Shown here: positions 16,144 to 26,700 of the stretch, piece by piece | How positions within the stretch are numbered: position 1 is the stretch's first letter | Layout: the number at the start of each line of letters is the position of its first letter | Origin: Clostridium hydrogeniformans DSM 21757 | Lineage (GTDB): Bacteria; Bacillota; Clostridia; Clostridiales; Clostridiaceae | DNA: 64,000 nucleotides | Direction of reading: 5' to 3' | NCBI RefSeq assembly: GCF_000686705.1 | Contig: NZ_JMLJ01000003.1 | Coordinates: 434,001-498,000, forward strand | Translations under genes and position numbers: made by a program | Notes under the pieces: model-generated | The model's database searches: none | Seen by the model: only the letters and a program-made list of their open reading frames with translations | What the model was told of the DNA's origin: nothing

Positions 16144-16268
16144 ATTATTTAAAATTATATTTAGTTATTTATGAAAAATCTTATTTACATCAAAAGATAA
16201 TAATTAAAGTTTCTCTAAATATTTATTACTATAGTATTTAGAAAAACCATTAAAACAGGAGGATAAAA

Positions 16269-17261
16269 ATGGAAACAAAAAAAGTTATATTAAGTGGAAT
16301 TCAACCAAGTGGTAGCTTAACCCTTGGAAATTATTTAGGAGCTATTAAAAACTGGATTAAACTTCAAGATCAATATGAATGTTATTTTTGCATAGTAGAT
16401 TTACATGCCATAACTGTAAAACAAGAACCTAAGGATTTAAGAAGTAAAACTCTTGAGGTACTCTCTATATACCTAGCTTGTGGAATAGATCCTGAAAAAA
16501 ATGCTTTATTCATCCAATCTCATGTACCTGCTCACAGTGAAGCTTCATGGCTCTTAACATGTTCTAGTTATATGGGAGAACTCTCAAGAATGACTCAATT
16601 TAAGGATAAATCTCAAAGCCAAGGAGAATCAATCCCAGCTGGATTATTTATATATCCTGTTTTAATGGCTGCTGATATCCTTTTATATCAAACAGACTTA
16701 GTTCCTGTAGGTCAGGACCAAAAACAACATTTAGAGCTTGCTAGAAATTTAGCTGAGAGATTTAATAACACCTATAGCCCTACATTTAAAGTTCCTGACC
16801 CTTACATCCCTAAGGAAGGTGCTAAAATAATGGATCTTCAGGAACCTACTAAAAAAATGTCTAAGTCTTCTGACAATCCAAATAGTTTTATACTAATATT
16901 AGACCCACCAGAGGTTATAAGAAAGAAAATTTCTCGTTCTGTTACAGATTCTATAGGAATAGTAAACTACAGTGATGATCAACCTGGAATCAAAAATCTT
17001 ATAAATATAGTATGTGCTATAAGAGGTATTACTCAAGAAGAAGTGGTAGATATGTTTAAAGGTAAGGGATATTCTGAATTTAAATCCTATGTGGCTGAAG
17101 TTATCATAGAAGAACTTACTCCAATTCAAGAAAAAGTAAAAGAACTAATATCTAATAAGGCTTATCTTGAGGAAATATATAAAAAAGGTGCTGAAAAAGC
17201 TAACTATGTAGCTAGAAAAACCTTAAGAAAAATGCAAAAGAAAATAGGCTTTATTCAATAG
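16269..17261 (+). CDS. trpS: Tryptophanyl-tRNA synthetase
   Basis: Class I synthetase charging tRNA-Trp; the 330-residue length is typical. The ATP-binding motif appears as QPSGSLTLGNYLGA, the tryptophan-site segments as YPVLMAADILLY and PVGQDQKQHLELAR, and the KMSKS loop as TKKMSKSSDNP. The ATG follows CAGGAGGATAAAA. It is controlled by the T-box directly upstream, so its expression rises when charged tRNA-Trp is scarce. It is followed by a strong terminator and is a single-gene unit. Confidence 0.97.
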   Translation: METKKVILSGIQPSGSLTLGNYLGAIKNWIKLQDQYECYFCIVDLHAITVKQEPKDLRSKTLEVLSIYLACGIDPEKNALFIQSHVPAHSEASWLLTCSSYMGELSRMTQFKDKSQSQGESIPAGLFIYPVLMAADILLYQTDLVPVGQDQKQHLELARNLAERFNNTYSPTFKVPDPYIPKEGAKIMDLQEPTKKMSKSSDNPNSFILILDPPEVIRKKISRSVTDSIGIVNYSDDQPGIKNLINIVCAIRGITQEEVVDMFKGKGYSEFKSYVAEVIIEELTPIQEKVKELISNKAYLEEIYKKGAEKANYVARKTLRKMQKKIGFIQ

Positions 17262-17267
17262 CTTTAA

Positions 17268-17312
17268 ATATATAGGCTCTTTAAAAGGTTTAACCTTTTA
17301 AAGAGCCTATAT
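17268..17312. terminator. trpS terminator
   Basis: A near-perfect palindrome starting at 17270 with ATATAGGCTCTTTAAAAGGT and its complement, ending in a T-rich tail. It could also act on the opposing radical SAM transcript. The 200 bases beyond it hold no gene. Confidence 0.85.
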
Positions 17313-17522
17313 ATTTAAACTTTTAAAAGCTAGTTATATATAATCTTAAAGGCGTAGACTTTCATGCCTTATAATATCTTTAATAATATTCCCTAAAACA
17401 GGTTTTTAATTTCTGTATAGCTTTTAAACTTATAGATTTATACCTATATTTTAATAATAGACGAATATAATTTACAAGTAATTCACAGTACCTAACTATA
17501 TTACCACTTATAAACCATGGTC

Positions 17523-18902
17523 CTATCCTTTAATAAACTCTTCATTTCCCCTACAATTAAAGTCTTCCTTCCAAGCTTTTTCTGCATAAGGAGCAAAGTC
17601 CTCCGCAACCTTTTCAATTTTCTTCTGAAAACCTCTGTCATTAATCATATTATCTAAACTTTTATCAGTAGCATAAGCATTACACTTTTTCGCCACTTCC
17701 CTTATTACCCTAGGATTATCTATCATCATACAAGGCCTTAGCATATTACTATTATAAGGTTGTCTCATTCTAAGCTCCTTAAATAATTCTCCTCTAAAGA
17801 CTTCTATTAAACTCTTATCTCTCACATTGTCTACAGCAATATGAGCAAAAATACAAGGCTCTACATCTCCCTCTGAATTTATATGACAATAATATTTTCC
17901 TGCTATACACCCACCTACATAAGGAGCGTCATTAAAAAAATCAATAGTAAAATAGGGCTTACTATTCCTTATTTCTCTTGACTTTCTTCCTAAATTAATT
18001 CTTTGTTCTGGGGTAAGCATCATATCAATATTAGGGTTATCTCCTATTGGCATATATATAAAATACCAACTCATCCTAGATCCTTTTTCTATAAGCATAT
18101 CTATAAATTCACTAGATGTAATTACCTCTGCATTATTCCTAGCCACTGCTGATGAAACTCCGAAAGGTATTCCCCTAGTTTTCAAGATGTCCATACCATT
18201 CATTACCTTGTTAAAGGTTCCCTTTCCTCTCCTTTTATCTGTCTCCTCCTCAAAACCTTCTAAAGAGAACATAGGTATAAGATTTCCAAGGTTTCTTATT
18301 TTATCTCCTACCTCTTCAGAGAACAAAGTTCCATTGGTGAATGCAACAAACTCTATATCGCTATACTTTTTATAAATATCCCACATAAAATCCACAAAAA
18401 ATGGTTCTCCACCTAATATTATAATAAAATGTATTCCAAGGTCTCTAGCCTCTCCCACAATCTTATCAACCTCTTCATAAGTAAGACCATGACCTTTATC
18501 ATACTCTGCGGCATAACACCCAGTACATCTTAAATTACATCTCATAGATGGACTTATTAATAATACAAAAGGAATCTTTGTATCCTCTTTTTCAAGCCAC
18601 TTTCCCCTTTTAGGAATACCACTCCATAAAGCATTAGCTAAAAAATTTTTAAAGAACTTTTTTAAACAATTTTTATCGGTGTCTTTTAATATGGAGTTTA
18701 TAAAATTTCTTGTACTCTCCTCTTCCTTATAGTACTTTTCAACATTTTCTATAGCTTCTTTTGAATCTTTATCCTTTGCTAATAGTCTAGTTAATGTAAA
18801 TATCTTTTGAATATTTTTCTCTGGATTCCTATCAATAATATCACATATGGCTCCTGTTACGACTTCCTTTGAATTTTTTTCAATACTTTCTTTAAAACTC
18901 AA
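17523..18902 (-). CDS. Radical SAM protein with SPASM-like C-terminal cysteine region
   Basis: 459 residues. The radical SAM cluster motif is CNLRCTGC (Cys122, Cys126, Cys129), followed by GGEPF for SAM binding. The C-terminal part has GGCIAGKYYCHINSEGDVEPC and further cysteines (RPCMM, KKCNAY), resembling SPASM/twitch domains that hold extra iron-sulfur clusters. An unusual helical ~110-residue N-terminal extension precedes the barrel. There is no precursor-peptide gene or other modification gene nearby, so a peptide-maturation role cannot be claimed. A housekeeping role in anaerobes is equally possible. Upstream lie 266 bases with no gene. Confidence 0.85.
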   Translation of the reverse strand: MSFKESIEKNSKEVVTGAICDIIDRNPEKNIQKIFTLTRLLAKDKDSKEAIENVEKYYKEEESTRNFINSILKDTDKNCLKKFFKNFLANALWSGIPKRGKWLEKEDTKIPFVLLISPSMRCNLRCTGCYAAEYDKGHGLTYEEVDKIVGEARDLGIHFIIILGGEPFFVDFMWDIYKKYSDIEFVAFTNGTLFSEEVGDKIRNLGNLIPMFSLEGFEEETDKRRGKGTFNKVMNGMDILKTRGIPFGVSSAVARNNAEVITSSEFIDMLIEKGSRMSWYFIYMPIGDNPNIDMMLTPEQRINLGRKSREIRNSKPYFTIDFFNDAPYVGGCIAGKYYCHINSEGDVEPCIFAHIAVDNVRDKSLIEVFRGELFKELRMRQPYNSNMLRPCMMIDNPRVIREVAKKCNAYATDKSLDNMINDRGFQKKIEKVAEDFAPYAEKAWKEDFNCRGNEEFIKG

Positions 18903-19160
18903 AATATCATCCCCCTAATTTTAATATAGCAAAGTAAATCTCAATTCAAATGGAATTTTACCTAATGTGAATCCTAGGTGAACTAGTAATAGGCTTTACA
19001 CTTTTTATATCTTTAATAATATTAGATATTATAATCATAAAGTCTTTAAAAAATCTTTATCACTTTCTATATATTAAATAAGGTTTTTAAAATTACATAA
19101 TTCTCTAAGAGTCACTTGCTAATATATTATTTACTTAAATGGCAATATATGACTAGTCAG

Positions 19161-19198
19161 TATAAAAAAGTGGCTCGCCATGGGGTAAATGGCGAGCC
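19161..19198 (-). terminator. Terminator of the HAD phosphatase gene
   Basis: Stem GGCTCGCCAT (19172-19181) against ATGGCGAGCC (19189-19198), then CTTTTTTATA on the minus strand. The whole gap 18903-19256 holds only this hairpin. Confidence 0.9.
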
Positions 19199-19256
19199 TA
19201 GGGGGTTATGGTTTTATATATATATCTATCAAAAGCTCGAAAGCTTTTTAGCTTAT

Positions 19257-20063
19257 TTATGTGCTTAGCACAAATTTTTCAATGACATGGGCAACTCCAT
19301 CTTCATCATTAGTTTTTGTAATATAATCTGCACAGCTTTTTAGTTCATCAAATGCATTGCCCATAGCAACACCAAGACCTGCATATTCAATCATATGAAG
19401 ATCATTTCCAGCATCACCTATACATATAACTTGTTCTTTACTTATATTAAGACTCTGTGCTAGATTCTTAACTCCTTCTCCTTTATTAACCCTATTATCA
19501 AGGAATTCTAAAAAGTAAGGAGCGCTTTGTACTATTGTATACTTGGAGTATAACTCCTCTGGTAGTTCATTTATTGCTTTATCTAATTTTTCTGGTTCAT
19601 CTATCATCATTATCTTTAGTATATCTGTATCTTCATCTAATTCTTCGTATTTTACTACTTCTACTGGTATTTCGTTTATAGCTCCTTCTAATTCTGTGTA
19701 TTTGCTCATTTTAGGAGTTATACATCCATCTTTAGTAAAAGCATGTATATTAATATTTAAATGCTTGCTTATTTTATAAAGTTCCATTAAGTGATTTTTC
19801 TTTAAACATGTTTTACTTACAACTTCCTTAGAATATGTATTCTGTACTAAGGCACCATTATAAGTTATGGCAAAGTCTCCTTCTTCCATCATATCTAATT
19901 CACTTAAGTACTTTTTTATTCCGGCCATTGGTCTTCCTGTAGCTAAAACTACTTTCACACCATTTTCCCTTGCCTTCTTTATTGCATGTTTTGTTCTATC
20001 TGATATTAAATGTTCACTATTTAAAGTAGTTCCATCCATATCTAAAGCTATAAGCTTGTACAT
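19257..20063 (-). CDS. Cof-type HAD-IIB family phosphatase
   Basis: Haloacid-dehalogenase-superfamily hydrolase with motif I LIALDMDGTTL, motif II in VVLATGRP, a C2 cap (about residues 85-185) and motif IV GDAGNDLHMIEYAGLGVAMGNA. Such proteins dephosphorylate sugar phosphates, FMN or PLP; the substrate cannot be predicted. The start ATG ending at 20063 gives MYKLIALDMDG and follows GGAGGTG; the longer upstream reading has no ribosome site. Single gene with a strong terminator. Confidence 0.9.
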   Translation of the reverse strand: MYKLIALDMDGTTLNSEHLISDRTKHAIKKARENGVKVVLATGRPMAGIKKYLSELDMMEEGDFAITYNGALVQNTYSKEVVSKTCLKKNHLMELYKISKHLNINIHAFTKDGCITPKMSKYTELEGAINEIPVEVVKYEELDEDTDILKIMMIDEPEKLDKAINELPEELYSKYTIVQSAPYFLEFLDNRVNKGEGVKNLAQSLNISKEQVICIGDAGNDLHMIEYAGLGVAMGNAFDELKSCADYITKTNDEDGVAHVIEKFVLST

Positions 20064-20238
20064 AAAAACACCTCCAGCATGGTTTTCTTCACCGAAACTC
20101 ACAAAAAGTATTATAACACCTTTTTTGAATTTGTAATTATTCCTCAGTCCTTGTTTAAATTTGTTTTTTATTGTTGAAAATGTTTTTATCTTTTTATAAC
20201 TCCTTTTATTTCTATTTTCCTAAAAAAATTATTTCCAA

Positions 20239-20332
20239 TTGAAAATTTTGTGATAAACTGTTATAATTACTACGTTAACTGGCTAGTAGCTGTTATCTTC
20301 TAGTTGAAATTAGAGGATAACATATGCTAGCC
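20239..20332 (+). promoter_or_regulatory. Promoter and 5' hairpin of the P-loop kinase-like gene
   Basis: TTGAAA (20239-20244), a 17-base spacer and TATAAT (20262-20267). The transcript should begin just before a large hairpin: GGCTAG (20281-20286) against CTAGCC (20327-20332), and inside it an 11-pair stem at 20292-20302/20311-20321. A stem placed at the very 5' end could stabilise the mRNA. Confidence 0.7.
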
Positions 20333-20363
20333 AAAAATGTTTTTAATGGAGGATTACAAAACT

Positions 20364-20942
20364 ATGCCTATTAGAATAGCTATTTTAGGTGGCCCAAGAT
20401 GTGGCAAAACTACTCTTATTCAACAACTATATGTTGATATGAAAATTAAAGGATTAAATGTTGGTATGGCTACTGAGTATAGCACTGAGTATCTAAGAGA
20501 CAAAGGTCCTATAGAAACTTTATCAGAGCAATACGGTATTTACTTAGGTCAAATGCTTCTTGAAAATACATTAAATAGCTTTGATTATGCTTTAACTGAC
20601 TATGCAACATTTGTTCCATATATATACGCAAGATATATGTCTGGTTTTAAAGAAAAAGGTATTAAGGAAATAGAAATAATAAAAGATCTCTATTCTCTAG
20701 CCTTAAGGGATATAAATAAATATGATTACATTTTCTTCGTACCAAGGGAATTTGGTTATAAGCAAGATGGTATTAGATGGCAAGATGAAGATATGGCTAA
20801 AGATGTAGATTCTAACATAAAAGGATTTTTAGATGCAGAAAGAATACCTTATACAATTGTAAGTGGTGAAACTAAAGAAAGAAGCAAAAAAATTCTTGAA
20901 ATATTAGACGTTGAAGACGAAAATGTGAAGAAAGATGCTTAA
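20364..20942 (+). CDS. P-loop NTPase, nucleoside/nucleotide kinase-like
   Basis: 192 residues beginning MPIRIAILGGPRCGKTTLIQ, with the Walker A GGPRCGKT. It has a DYALTDY segment where kinase-type P-loop proteins place the base and Mg contacts, and a late helix FLDAERIPYTIVSG as in NadR-like or deoxynucleoside-kinase-like folds. The exact substrate is unknown. The ATG at 20364 follows GGAGGA by 10 bases; the in-frame ATGs at 20337 and 20346 lie at or before that site. It lies 64 bases before prfC on the same strand and may be cotranscribed with it. Confidence 0.72.
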   Translation: MPIRIAILGGPRCGKTTLIQQLYVDMKIKGLNVGMATEYSTEYLRDKGPIETLSEQYGIYLGQMLLENTLNSFDYALTDYATFVPYIYARYMSGFKEKGIKEIEIIKDLYSLALRDINKYDYIFFVPREFGYKQDGIRWQDEDMAKDVDSNIKGFLDAERIPYTIVSGETKERSKKILEILDVEDENVKKDA

Positions 20943-21006
20943 CTTCTATACCCAATAGAATTATAATATAAGGGTTAGGCATATACTATATAATAGGAGG
21001 TTAATT

Positions 21007-22599
21007 ATGAGTGATTTAATGAAAGAAATAGAGAAAAGAAAAACCTTCGCTATTATTTCCCACCCAGATGCAGGTAAAACTACACTAACAGAAAAATTTC
21101 TTTTATACGGAGGTGCTATAAGACTTGCTGGTTCTGTAAAGGCTAGAAAATCTTCTAAGCACGCTGTATCAGACTGGATGGAAATAGAAAAGCAAAGAGG
21201 TATATCAGTAACTTCATCTGTTATGCAATTTAACTATGATGGTTACTGTATAAACATACTAGATACCCCTGGTCACCAGGACTTTAGTGAAGATACATAT
21301 AGAACTCTTATGGCAGCAGATAGTGCTGTAATGGTTATTGACGGAGCTAAAGGTATAGAGGCACAAACAAAGAAATTATTCCAAGTATGTGCTTTAAGAG
21401 GTATACCTGTATTTACTTTTGTAAATAAGATGGATAGAGAATCTCAAGACCCCTTTGAGCTTTTAGAAGAAATTGAGAATGAGCTAGGAATAAAGTCCTA
21501 TCCTATGAATTGGCCTATTGGTTCTGGTGCTCATTTTAAAGGTGTTTTTGAGCGTGAAACCAATAATGTATTAGTTTTTAACGGTGGAAATCATGGTCAA
21601 ACAGAAGTAGAAACTGTAACAGGATCAGTTGACGACTCTGCCTTCACAGATCTTTTAGGAAGTGATCTTCATGAAAAACTTAAGGAAGATATAGAACTTC
21701 TTGACTATGCCGGAGATGAATTTAGCATAGAAAAAGTACGTTCTGGTGACTTAACTCCTGTATTCTTTGGAAGTGCTTTAACAAACTTTGGAGTAGAAGC
21801 CTTCTTAAAGAAATTTTTAACTCTTACAAGTTCACCTACTCCTAGAAACTCAGATATAGGTGAAATAGATATATTTGATGAACCATTTTCAGCATTTGTC
21901 TTTAAAATACAAGCTAATATGAATCCTCAACATAGAGATAGACTTGCATTTATGAGAATTTGTTCTGGAAAATTTGAAAAGGGAATGGATGTATTCCACG
22001 TTCAAGGCAAAAGCAAGGTTAAACTAGCTCAGCCTCAACAATTCTTAGCTCAAGACAGAGAAATAGTGGATGAAGCTTATGCAGGAGATATAATAGGTGT
22101 CTTTGATCCTGGTATATATAGCATTGGAGATACCCTATGTAAAAATCCAAAGAAATTCAAATTTGATGGAATTCCAACCTTTGCTCCTGAACATTTTGCA
22201 AGGGTTAGACCAATAGACTCTATGAAAAGAAAACAATTTGTAAAAGGTATTACTCAAATAGCTCAAGAAGGTGCTATTCAGGTATTTAAAGAGCATTTTG
22301 TAGGAATGGAAGAAATCATAGTTGGAGTAGTAGGTGTTCTACAATTTGAGGTTCTAGAATATAGACTTAACCATGAATATAATGTAGAAATTAAAATGGA
22401 TAGACTTCCTTATAGTCATGTTAGATGGATAGAAAATACCGATATTGATATGGATTCCTTAAGTGTAACCTCTGATACTAAAAAAGTTAAGGATCTTAAG
22501 GATAGAAATCTTCTTATATTCCAAAGTGATTGGGGGATAAGTTGGGCTTTAGACCATAATAAAGGTCTTGTATTATCTGATATTGGTAAAACTGAATAA
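21007..22599 (+). CDS. prfC: Peptide chain release factor 3
   Basis: A translational GTPase that recycles RF1/RF2 from the ribosome after termination. The G1 motif SHPDAGKTTLTEK, the switch region KQRGISVTSS, G3 DTPGHQDF and G4 NKMD are all intact, and the C-terminal part has FVGMEEIIVGVVGVLQFEVL, diagnostic of RF3 rather than EF-G. The 530-residue length is standard. An AGGAGG site precedes the ATG. Ends with its own terminator. Confidence 0.96.
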   Translation: MSDLMKEIEKRKTFAIISHPDAGKTTLTEKFLLYGGAIRLAGSVKARKSSKHAVSDWMEIEKQRGISVTSSVMQFNYDGYCINILDTPGHQDFSEDTYRTLMAADSAVMVIDGAKGIEAQTKKLFQVCALRGIPVFTFVNKMDRESQDPFELLEEIENELGIKSYPMNWPIGSGAHFKGVFERETNNVLVFNGGNHGQTEVETVTGSVDDSAFTDLLGSDLHEKLKEDIELLDYAGDEFSIEKVRSGDLTPVFFGSALTNFGVEAFLKKFLTLTSSPTPRNSDIGEIDIFDEPFSAFVFKIQANMNPQHRDRLAFMRICSGKFEKGMDVFHVQGKSKVKLAQPQQFLAQDREIVDEAYAGDIIGVFDPGIYSIGDTLCKNPKKFKFDGIPTFAPEHFARVRPIDSMKRKQFVKGITQIAQEGAIQVFKEHFVGMEEIIVGVVGVLQFEVLEYRLNHEYNVEIKMDRLPYSHVRWIENTDIDMDSLSVTSDTKKVKDLKDRNLLIFQSDWGISWALDHNKGLVLSDIGKTE

Positions 22600-22611
22600 T
22601 TTTAAAGTAAT

Positions 22612-22640
22612 AAAACCAGACTAATAATCTGGTTTTTATT
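22612..22640 (+). terminator. prfC terminator
   Basis: Stem AAAACCAGA (22612-22620) against TCTGGTTTT (22628-22636), followed by a T-rich run. Confidence 0.88.
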
Positions 22641-22748
22641 ATTTTTTTAATTTCAAACTAACCTTTTTAAAAATTAAAAATAAATTTTTTAAATATACTA
22701 ATACCAATTAATCACTAAACTTTATAAAATAGATTTTAAATTTCCTAA

Positions 22749-22792
22749 TAAAAAAATAAAGAGGCTTGTCTTATTAAACAAACCTCTTTATG
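22749..22792 (-). terminator. Desulfoferrodoxin terminator
   Basis: Stem ATAAAGAGG / CCTCTTTAT with a second TTG/CAA step, followed on the minus strand by TTTTTTTATTAG. Confidence 0.85.
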
Positions 22793-22814
22793 ATAAATGC
22801 TTATCTCTTATATA

Positions 22815-23189
22815 TTAAGCCTTCCAAAGTCCATGTAGATTACAGTATTCTCTTACTGATATAATCTCTTCCTCTATTAAGAACTTAGCTTCTGGCTTTT
22901 CTCCTGGATTTAAGTGTTTTCTATAAACCTTATTCTCAGTGATTACTTCTATCCACTCAATGTAGTGCTTTTCTTCCATTGGGTGCTCTACTGATCCTAC
23001 TTTTACAAGAACTCCACCATCTATTTTTTCTATAACTGGAACGTGCTTTTCTTTAGCTGCATCCACTGTATTTTCTACTAAATGAGTCATTGGCTTTCCA
23101 CAACAAACTAAGTTTGCCATTGATGGATGAACCACCTCTACCATATGTCCACATGTTTCACACTTATACACTTCATTTAACTTTGACAT
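22815..23189 (-). CDS. dfx: Desulfoferrodoxin (superoxide reductase)
   Basis: A 124-residue two-iron protein that reduces superoxide to peroxide without making oxygen, as used by anaerobes. The N-terminal rubredoxin-like centre I has Cys10, Cys13, Cys29 and Cys30. The C-terminal centre II supplies His ligands in [12 protein letters not shown] and the Cys/His pair in CNLHGLW. The length matches 2Fe superoxide reductases, not the shorter neelaredoxins. Single gene with an AGGAGG-type site and terminator. Confidence 0.96.
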   Translation of the reverse strand: MSKLNEVYKCETCGHMVEVVHPSMANLVCCGKPMTHLVENTVDAAKEKHVPVIEKIDGGVLVKVGSVEHPMEEKHYIEWIEVITENKVYRKHLNPGEKPEAKFLIEEEIISVREYCNLHGLWKA

Positions 23190-23372
23190 TACAAACTCCT
23201 CCTAACAAACTTTATTTATATTTCTATTATACCAAAATATAGTATAAAGTTTAATAGTATATGTCTAAAATTTACTATTTATTAATAATTATTATTAATT
23301 ATCTCCCCCATTTATTACTTGTTATATTTTTTATTCCTTGAGTAAAACTATTTATTAAGGAAGGTGATTATA

Positions 23373-23573
23373 ATGAAAAATAACAAAACTAAAGTTTATC
23401 TTCCAAAGGAAAGAGATTATTTAGAACAGGAACCTAGGAATCTTCGAAGTTATTCTAAGGATAGAAAGACCTATAGTAGAATGCCTGATAATGTAACTGA
23501 TGATGTGGTAGTTAATAATATTGCTTATCAAGAGTTTGACTATACCCATGTCATGGAAGAGCTTGAAGATTAA
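23373..23573 (+). CDS. Hypothetical protein, 66 aa
   Basis: Not recognised. A charged, soluble, tyrosine-rich peptide without cysteines: it starts MKNNKTKVYLPKERDYLEQE, has a basic middle (RSYSKDRKTYSR) and an acidic end (HVMEELED). The ATG at 23373 follows AAGGAAGGTGAT at good spacing; a GTG three codons upstream overlaps that site. Codon use looks normal. A structured repeat begins 8 bases after the stop and may act as the transcript's end. Confidence 0.6.
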   Translation: MKNNKTKVYLPKERDYLEQEPRNLRSYSKDRKTYSRMPDNVTDDVVVNNIAYQEFDYTHVMEELED

Positions 23574-23580
23574 TTTATTG

Positions 23581-23696
23581 ATTGCTAGGAGCTTGTAACA
23601 CCCCCAGTGGAGGATAACAGTTGCCACAACCCTAGATGAGCTTATCTAACCTACAGATGGTGAAAAAACATCATCCCTAGGAAGATTCCTTCTATA
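23581..23696 (-). repeat. Structured dispersed repeat, family 1, copy C
   Basis: Read on the minus strand. It begins GAAGGAATCTTCCTAGG, continues with GTTAGATAAGCTCATCTAGG and GTTGTGGCAAC, and the second hairpin is shortened in its loop. In the first hairpin, CCTT/AAGG of copy D is replaced by CCTA/TAGG, a paired change that keeps the stem. The right end is degraded (CAATCAATAAA). Confidence 0.8.
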
Positions 23697-23729
23697 TGGG
23701 AACAGAACTATAAAATCTCTAAAAAAATT

Positions 23730-23771
23730 AAAAAGGTAATCCAAAAACAATGATTTTTGGATTACCTTTTT
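23730..23771 (-). terminator. Terminator of the cyclic glucan synthase gene
   Basis: Long stem AAAGGTAATCCAAAAA against TTTTTGGATTACCTTT directly after the stop codon, followed by TTTTAATTTTTTTAG on the minus strand. Confidence 0.9.
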
Positions 23772-26700
23772 CTAAATAATTATTTTAACCTCATGGATTC
23801 CCTTACTAAAATATATAATATCCTGTTGTAGTATTTTAGTATCTACATATATCCCCTTTTCCTCTCCCCTTACAACTGTTATATTATATATCTCATCCTG
23901 ATTTTTCTTATACACAATAGAGTATTCATTCCATCCACTTGGCATATTTACATTTATAGTAAAACCTTCTCCTTTAATAAGCTTTAACCCTAAGATAGAC
24001 TGAAGTATAACTTTATATGTCCATGAAGCTGCTCCAGTGTACCAACTCCACCCTCCTCTTCCTCCATGAGGCTCTTTAATGTATATATCTGCAGCTATTA
24101 CATAGGGTTCTACCTTATATTTTTCACAGTCCATGGATGTTAAAGTATGATTTATAGGATTTATCATCTGTAAAAGTTCTAAGGCCTTATCTATATTCCC
24201 AAGCTTTGCTATGGCCATTATAACCCAAAGAGCTGCATGGGTATATTGTCCTCCATTTTCACGTACTCCTGGCACATATCCCTTTATATATCCTGGTTCT
24301 AATTTTGAACTATCAAAAGGAGGTGCTAAAAGAAGAATCATTCCATTTAACTGATTTACCAAATAATCTTCTACAGATTTCATGGCCTTTATCTGTCTCT
24401 CTCTATTACTTCCCTCTGCGATTATGCTCCAACTTTGTGGCAAGGAATCAATAGAACACTCTTCATTTTCAATAGAGCCTAGCGGTGTCCCATCATCAAA
24501 ATAGGCCCTCTTATACCAAGCTCCATCCCAAGCATTCTCTTCTATATTATTTAAAATTTCTTCCCTAAACTTTAAATATTTTTCTCCCCTTTCTTCCTCT
24601 CCCATACTTTTACAAATATCCGAAAAATATTTTAGTATGTAAGAAAGAAACCATCCAAGCCATACACTCTCACCATCCCCTTTATTTCCAACGGTACTCA
24701 TGCCATCATTCCAATCACCACATCCCATAAGAGGTATACCATGTTCTCCTAGGTTTAAGCTTCTATCAATTGCCTTAATACAGTGTTCATATATGGTCCC
24801 CTTTTTATCTGAGTAATTGGTTAGGGAATACCTCTCGTCCTCTCCTTTATTTAATGGAGAATCCTTTAAATAATACTCTTCCTCCTTTAAAATACTATAA
24901 TCTCCAGTATTATTTATATAATCTATAACACTATAAGGAAGCCATAACAAATCATCACTAAACCTTGTTCTTATTCCTGAGTCTACCACTGGATGCCACC
25001 AATGTTGTACATCCCCTTCTTCATATTGTCTTGAAGCATTTAGCTTTATTTGTTTCCTAGTAATACTTGAGTCTACAAGTCCTATGGATAAGACATCCTG
25101 TAGCTGATCCCTATATCCATAAGCACCTCCGCATTGATAAAAGGCAGTCCTTGAATAATATCTACAGCTTATAACTTGATATAGAAGCCATCCATTGGTT
25201 AAAATATTTAGGCTTTCATCTGGAGTTTTTACCTTAAAGGTTCCTAAGACCCTTATCCAATGATTCTCCACCTCTTCTAGCTTATTTAATAGAAAATCCA
25301 TAGAGGAATATTCCTTTAGTAAGGTTCTTATGTTTTCTATCCTTTCATCTGCACCCATTATAATGGTTATAATCTTTTCTTCATTTTCTTCTATATCTAT
25401 GGAAGTTCTATAACTTAATATAGAATCAAAGCCAGCTCCCACTTTATTACTTAGTTTCTCATTTTCCATAGATAAGGATAAATCTAAGTTTCTTCCCCTA
25501 CCTATAAAGTCTTCTCTATCTCCACAATAACTAATATCTTCTCCACCTATGATTTTCAAATAACAATTTGTATCCCCAAACTTTTCACTATAAGGATTTT
25601 TACCATATATAAACTCACCTTCTTCATCATAGTAGGTAGATATGGTTTTATGAACTCCTTCTTCATTTACCCCTAAAATCAAATTGCTATAATAGGTTAA
25701 AGATATCCTCCTCTTATTTCCTTGGAAATTTTTAAGCTTTACTATTCCTACCTTAAGGCTATTATCCAAAGGAGTAAACCAAGTTAATTCCCCTTTTATA
25801 TTATTAGAACTATGAATAAACTTAGAGAAGCCAAATCCATGTTCTATTATATATTCCTCTTTATCTCTTAAAGGCTTTGGAGTAACGCTAAATACCTCTC
25901 CACTATCCTCATCCCTTAAAAATAAAGCTTCTCCTAAGGTGTCACTTATAAAATCATTATTCCAAGGAGTTAACTTATTTTCCCTTGAGTTTTTATACCA
26001 TGTATAGCTAGAACCGCTTTCTGATATATGAAATCCAAAGTTTTTATTACTTATTACATTTATCCAAGGTGCTGGAGTATTATTATTATTTTTTAATACC
26101 ATTACATAATGATCTTTCTCATTAAATCCACCAAAGCCATTAAAGAATTTTAATGTTCCTGTATCATACCCTGTTGATGTATTATTATTTCCATTTTCAT
26201 CTTTTCCCCATAACTCTTCCCCTATTTCTGCCATATACTTTTCTCTCTTCCACCTTAAAGGTATCTCCCTTGTATTATCCCTTTTTATAGGAGAATTTTT
26301 ATATACCTCCTTAGGAAGTCCTCTTAAGTTATAGGTTAGATTATCCTCTCCTTTAAATAATAAGGAGAAAAATGCATCCTCTTCTTTCCCATCTATATAC
26401 AAGGTACTTATGGCCTTTATAAAACTTACTCCTTCTTCTTTTAAGTTGTCATAGCTTTGGAGAAACACCTTTCCCCTTAATCTCTCATTATCCATAGAAG
26501 AATATTTATTTATTACCTTAGAAATCTCTCCTTGAAGGGGCATATTATAACTAAAGCCTTCCTCATTTATTATTAAAAGATCAAATTCCACTCCTCTTCT
26601 ATTTAGATATTCATAGCACTGAACACATTGACGTACTATGTCAAGGTGAGTTGAATCCTTTATATTTAATGTCACTATAGGTAAATCTCCAGATACTCCA

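Noticed and set aside
17523-18902. Radical SAM gene as part of a peptide-modification (RiPP) cluster
   Set aside because: No precursor-peptide-like small gene, transporter or second maturation enzyme lies nearby.
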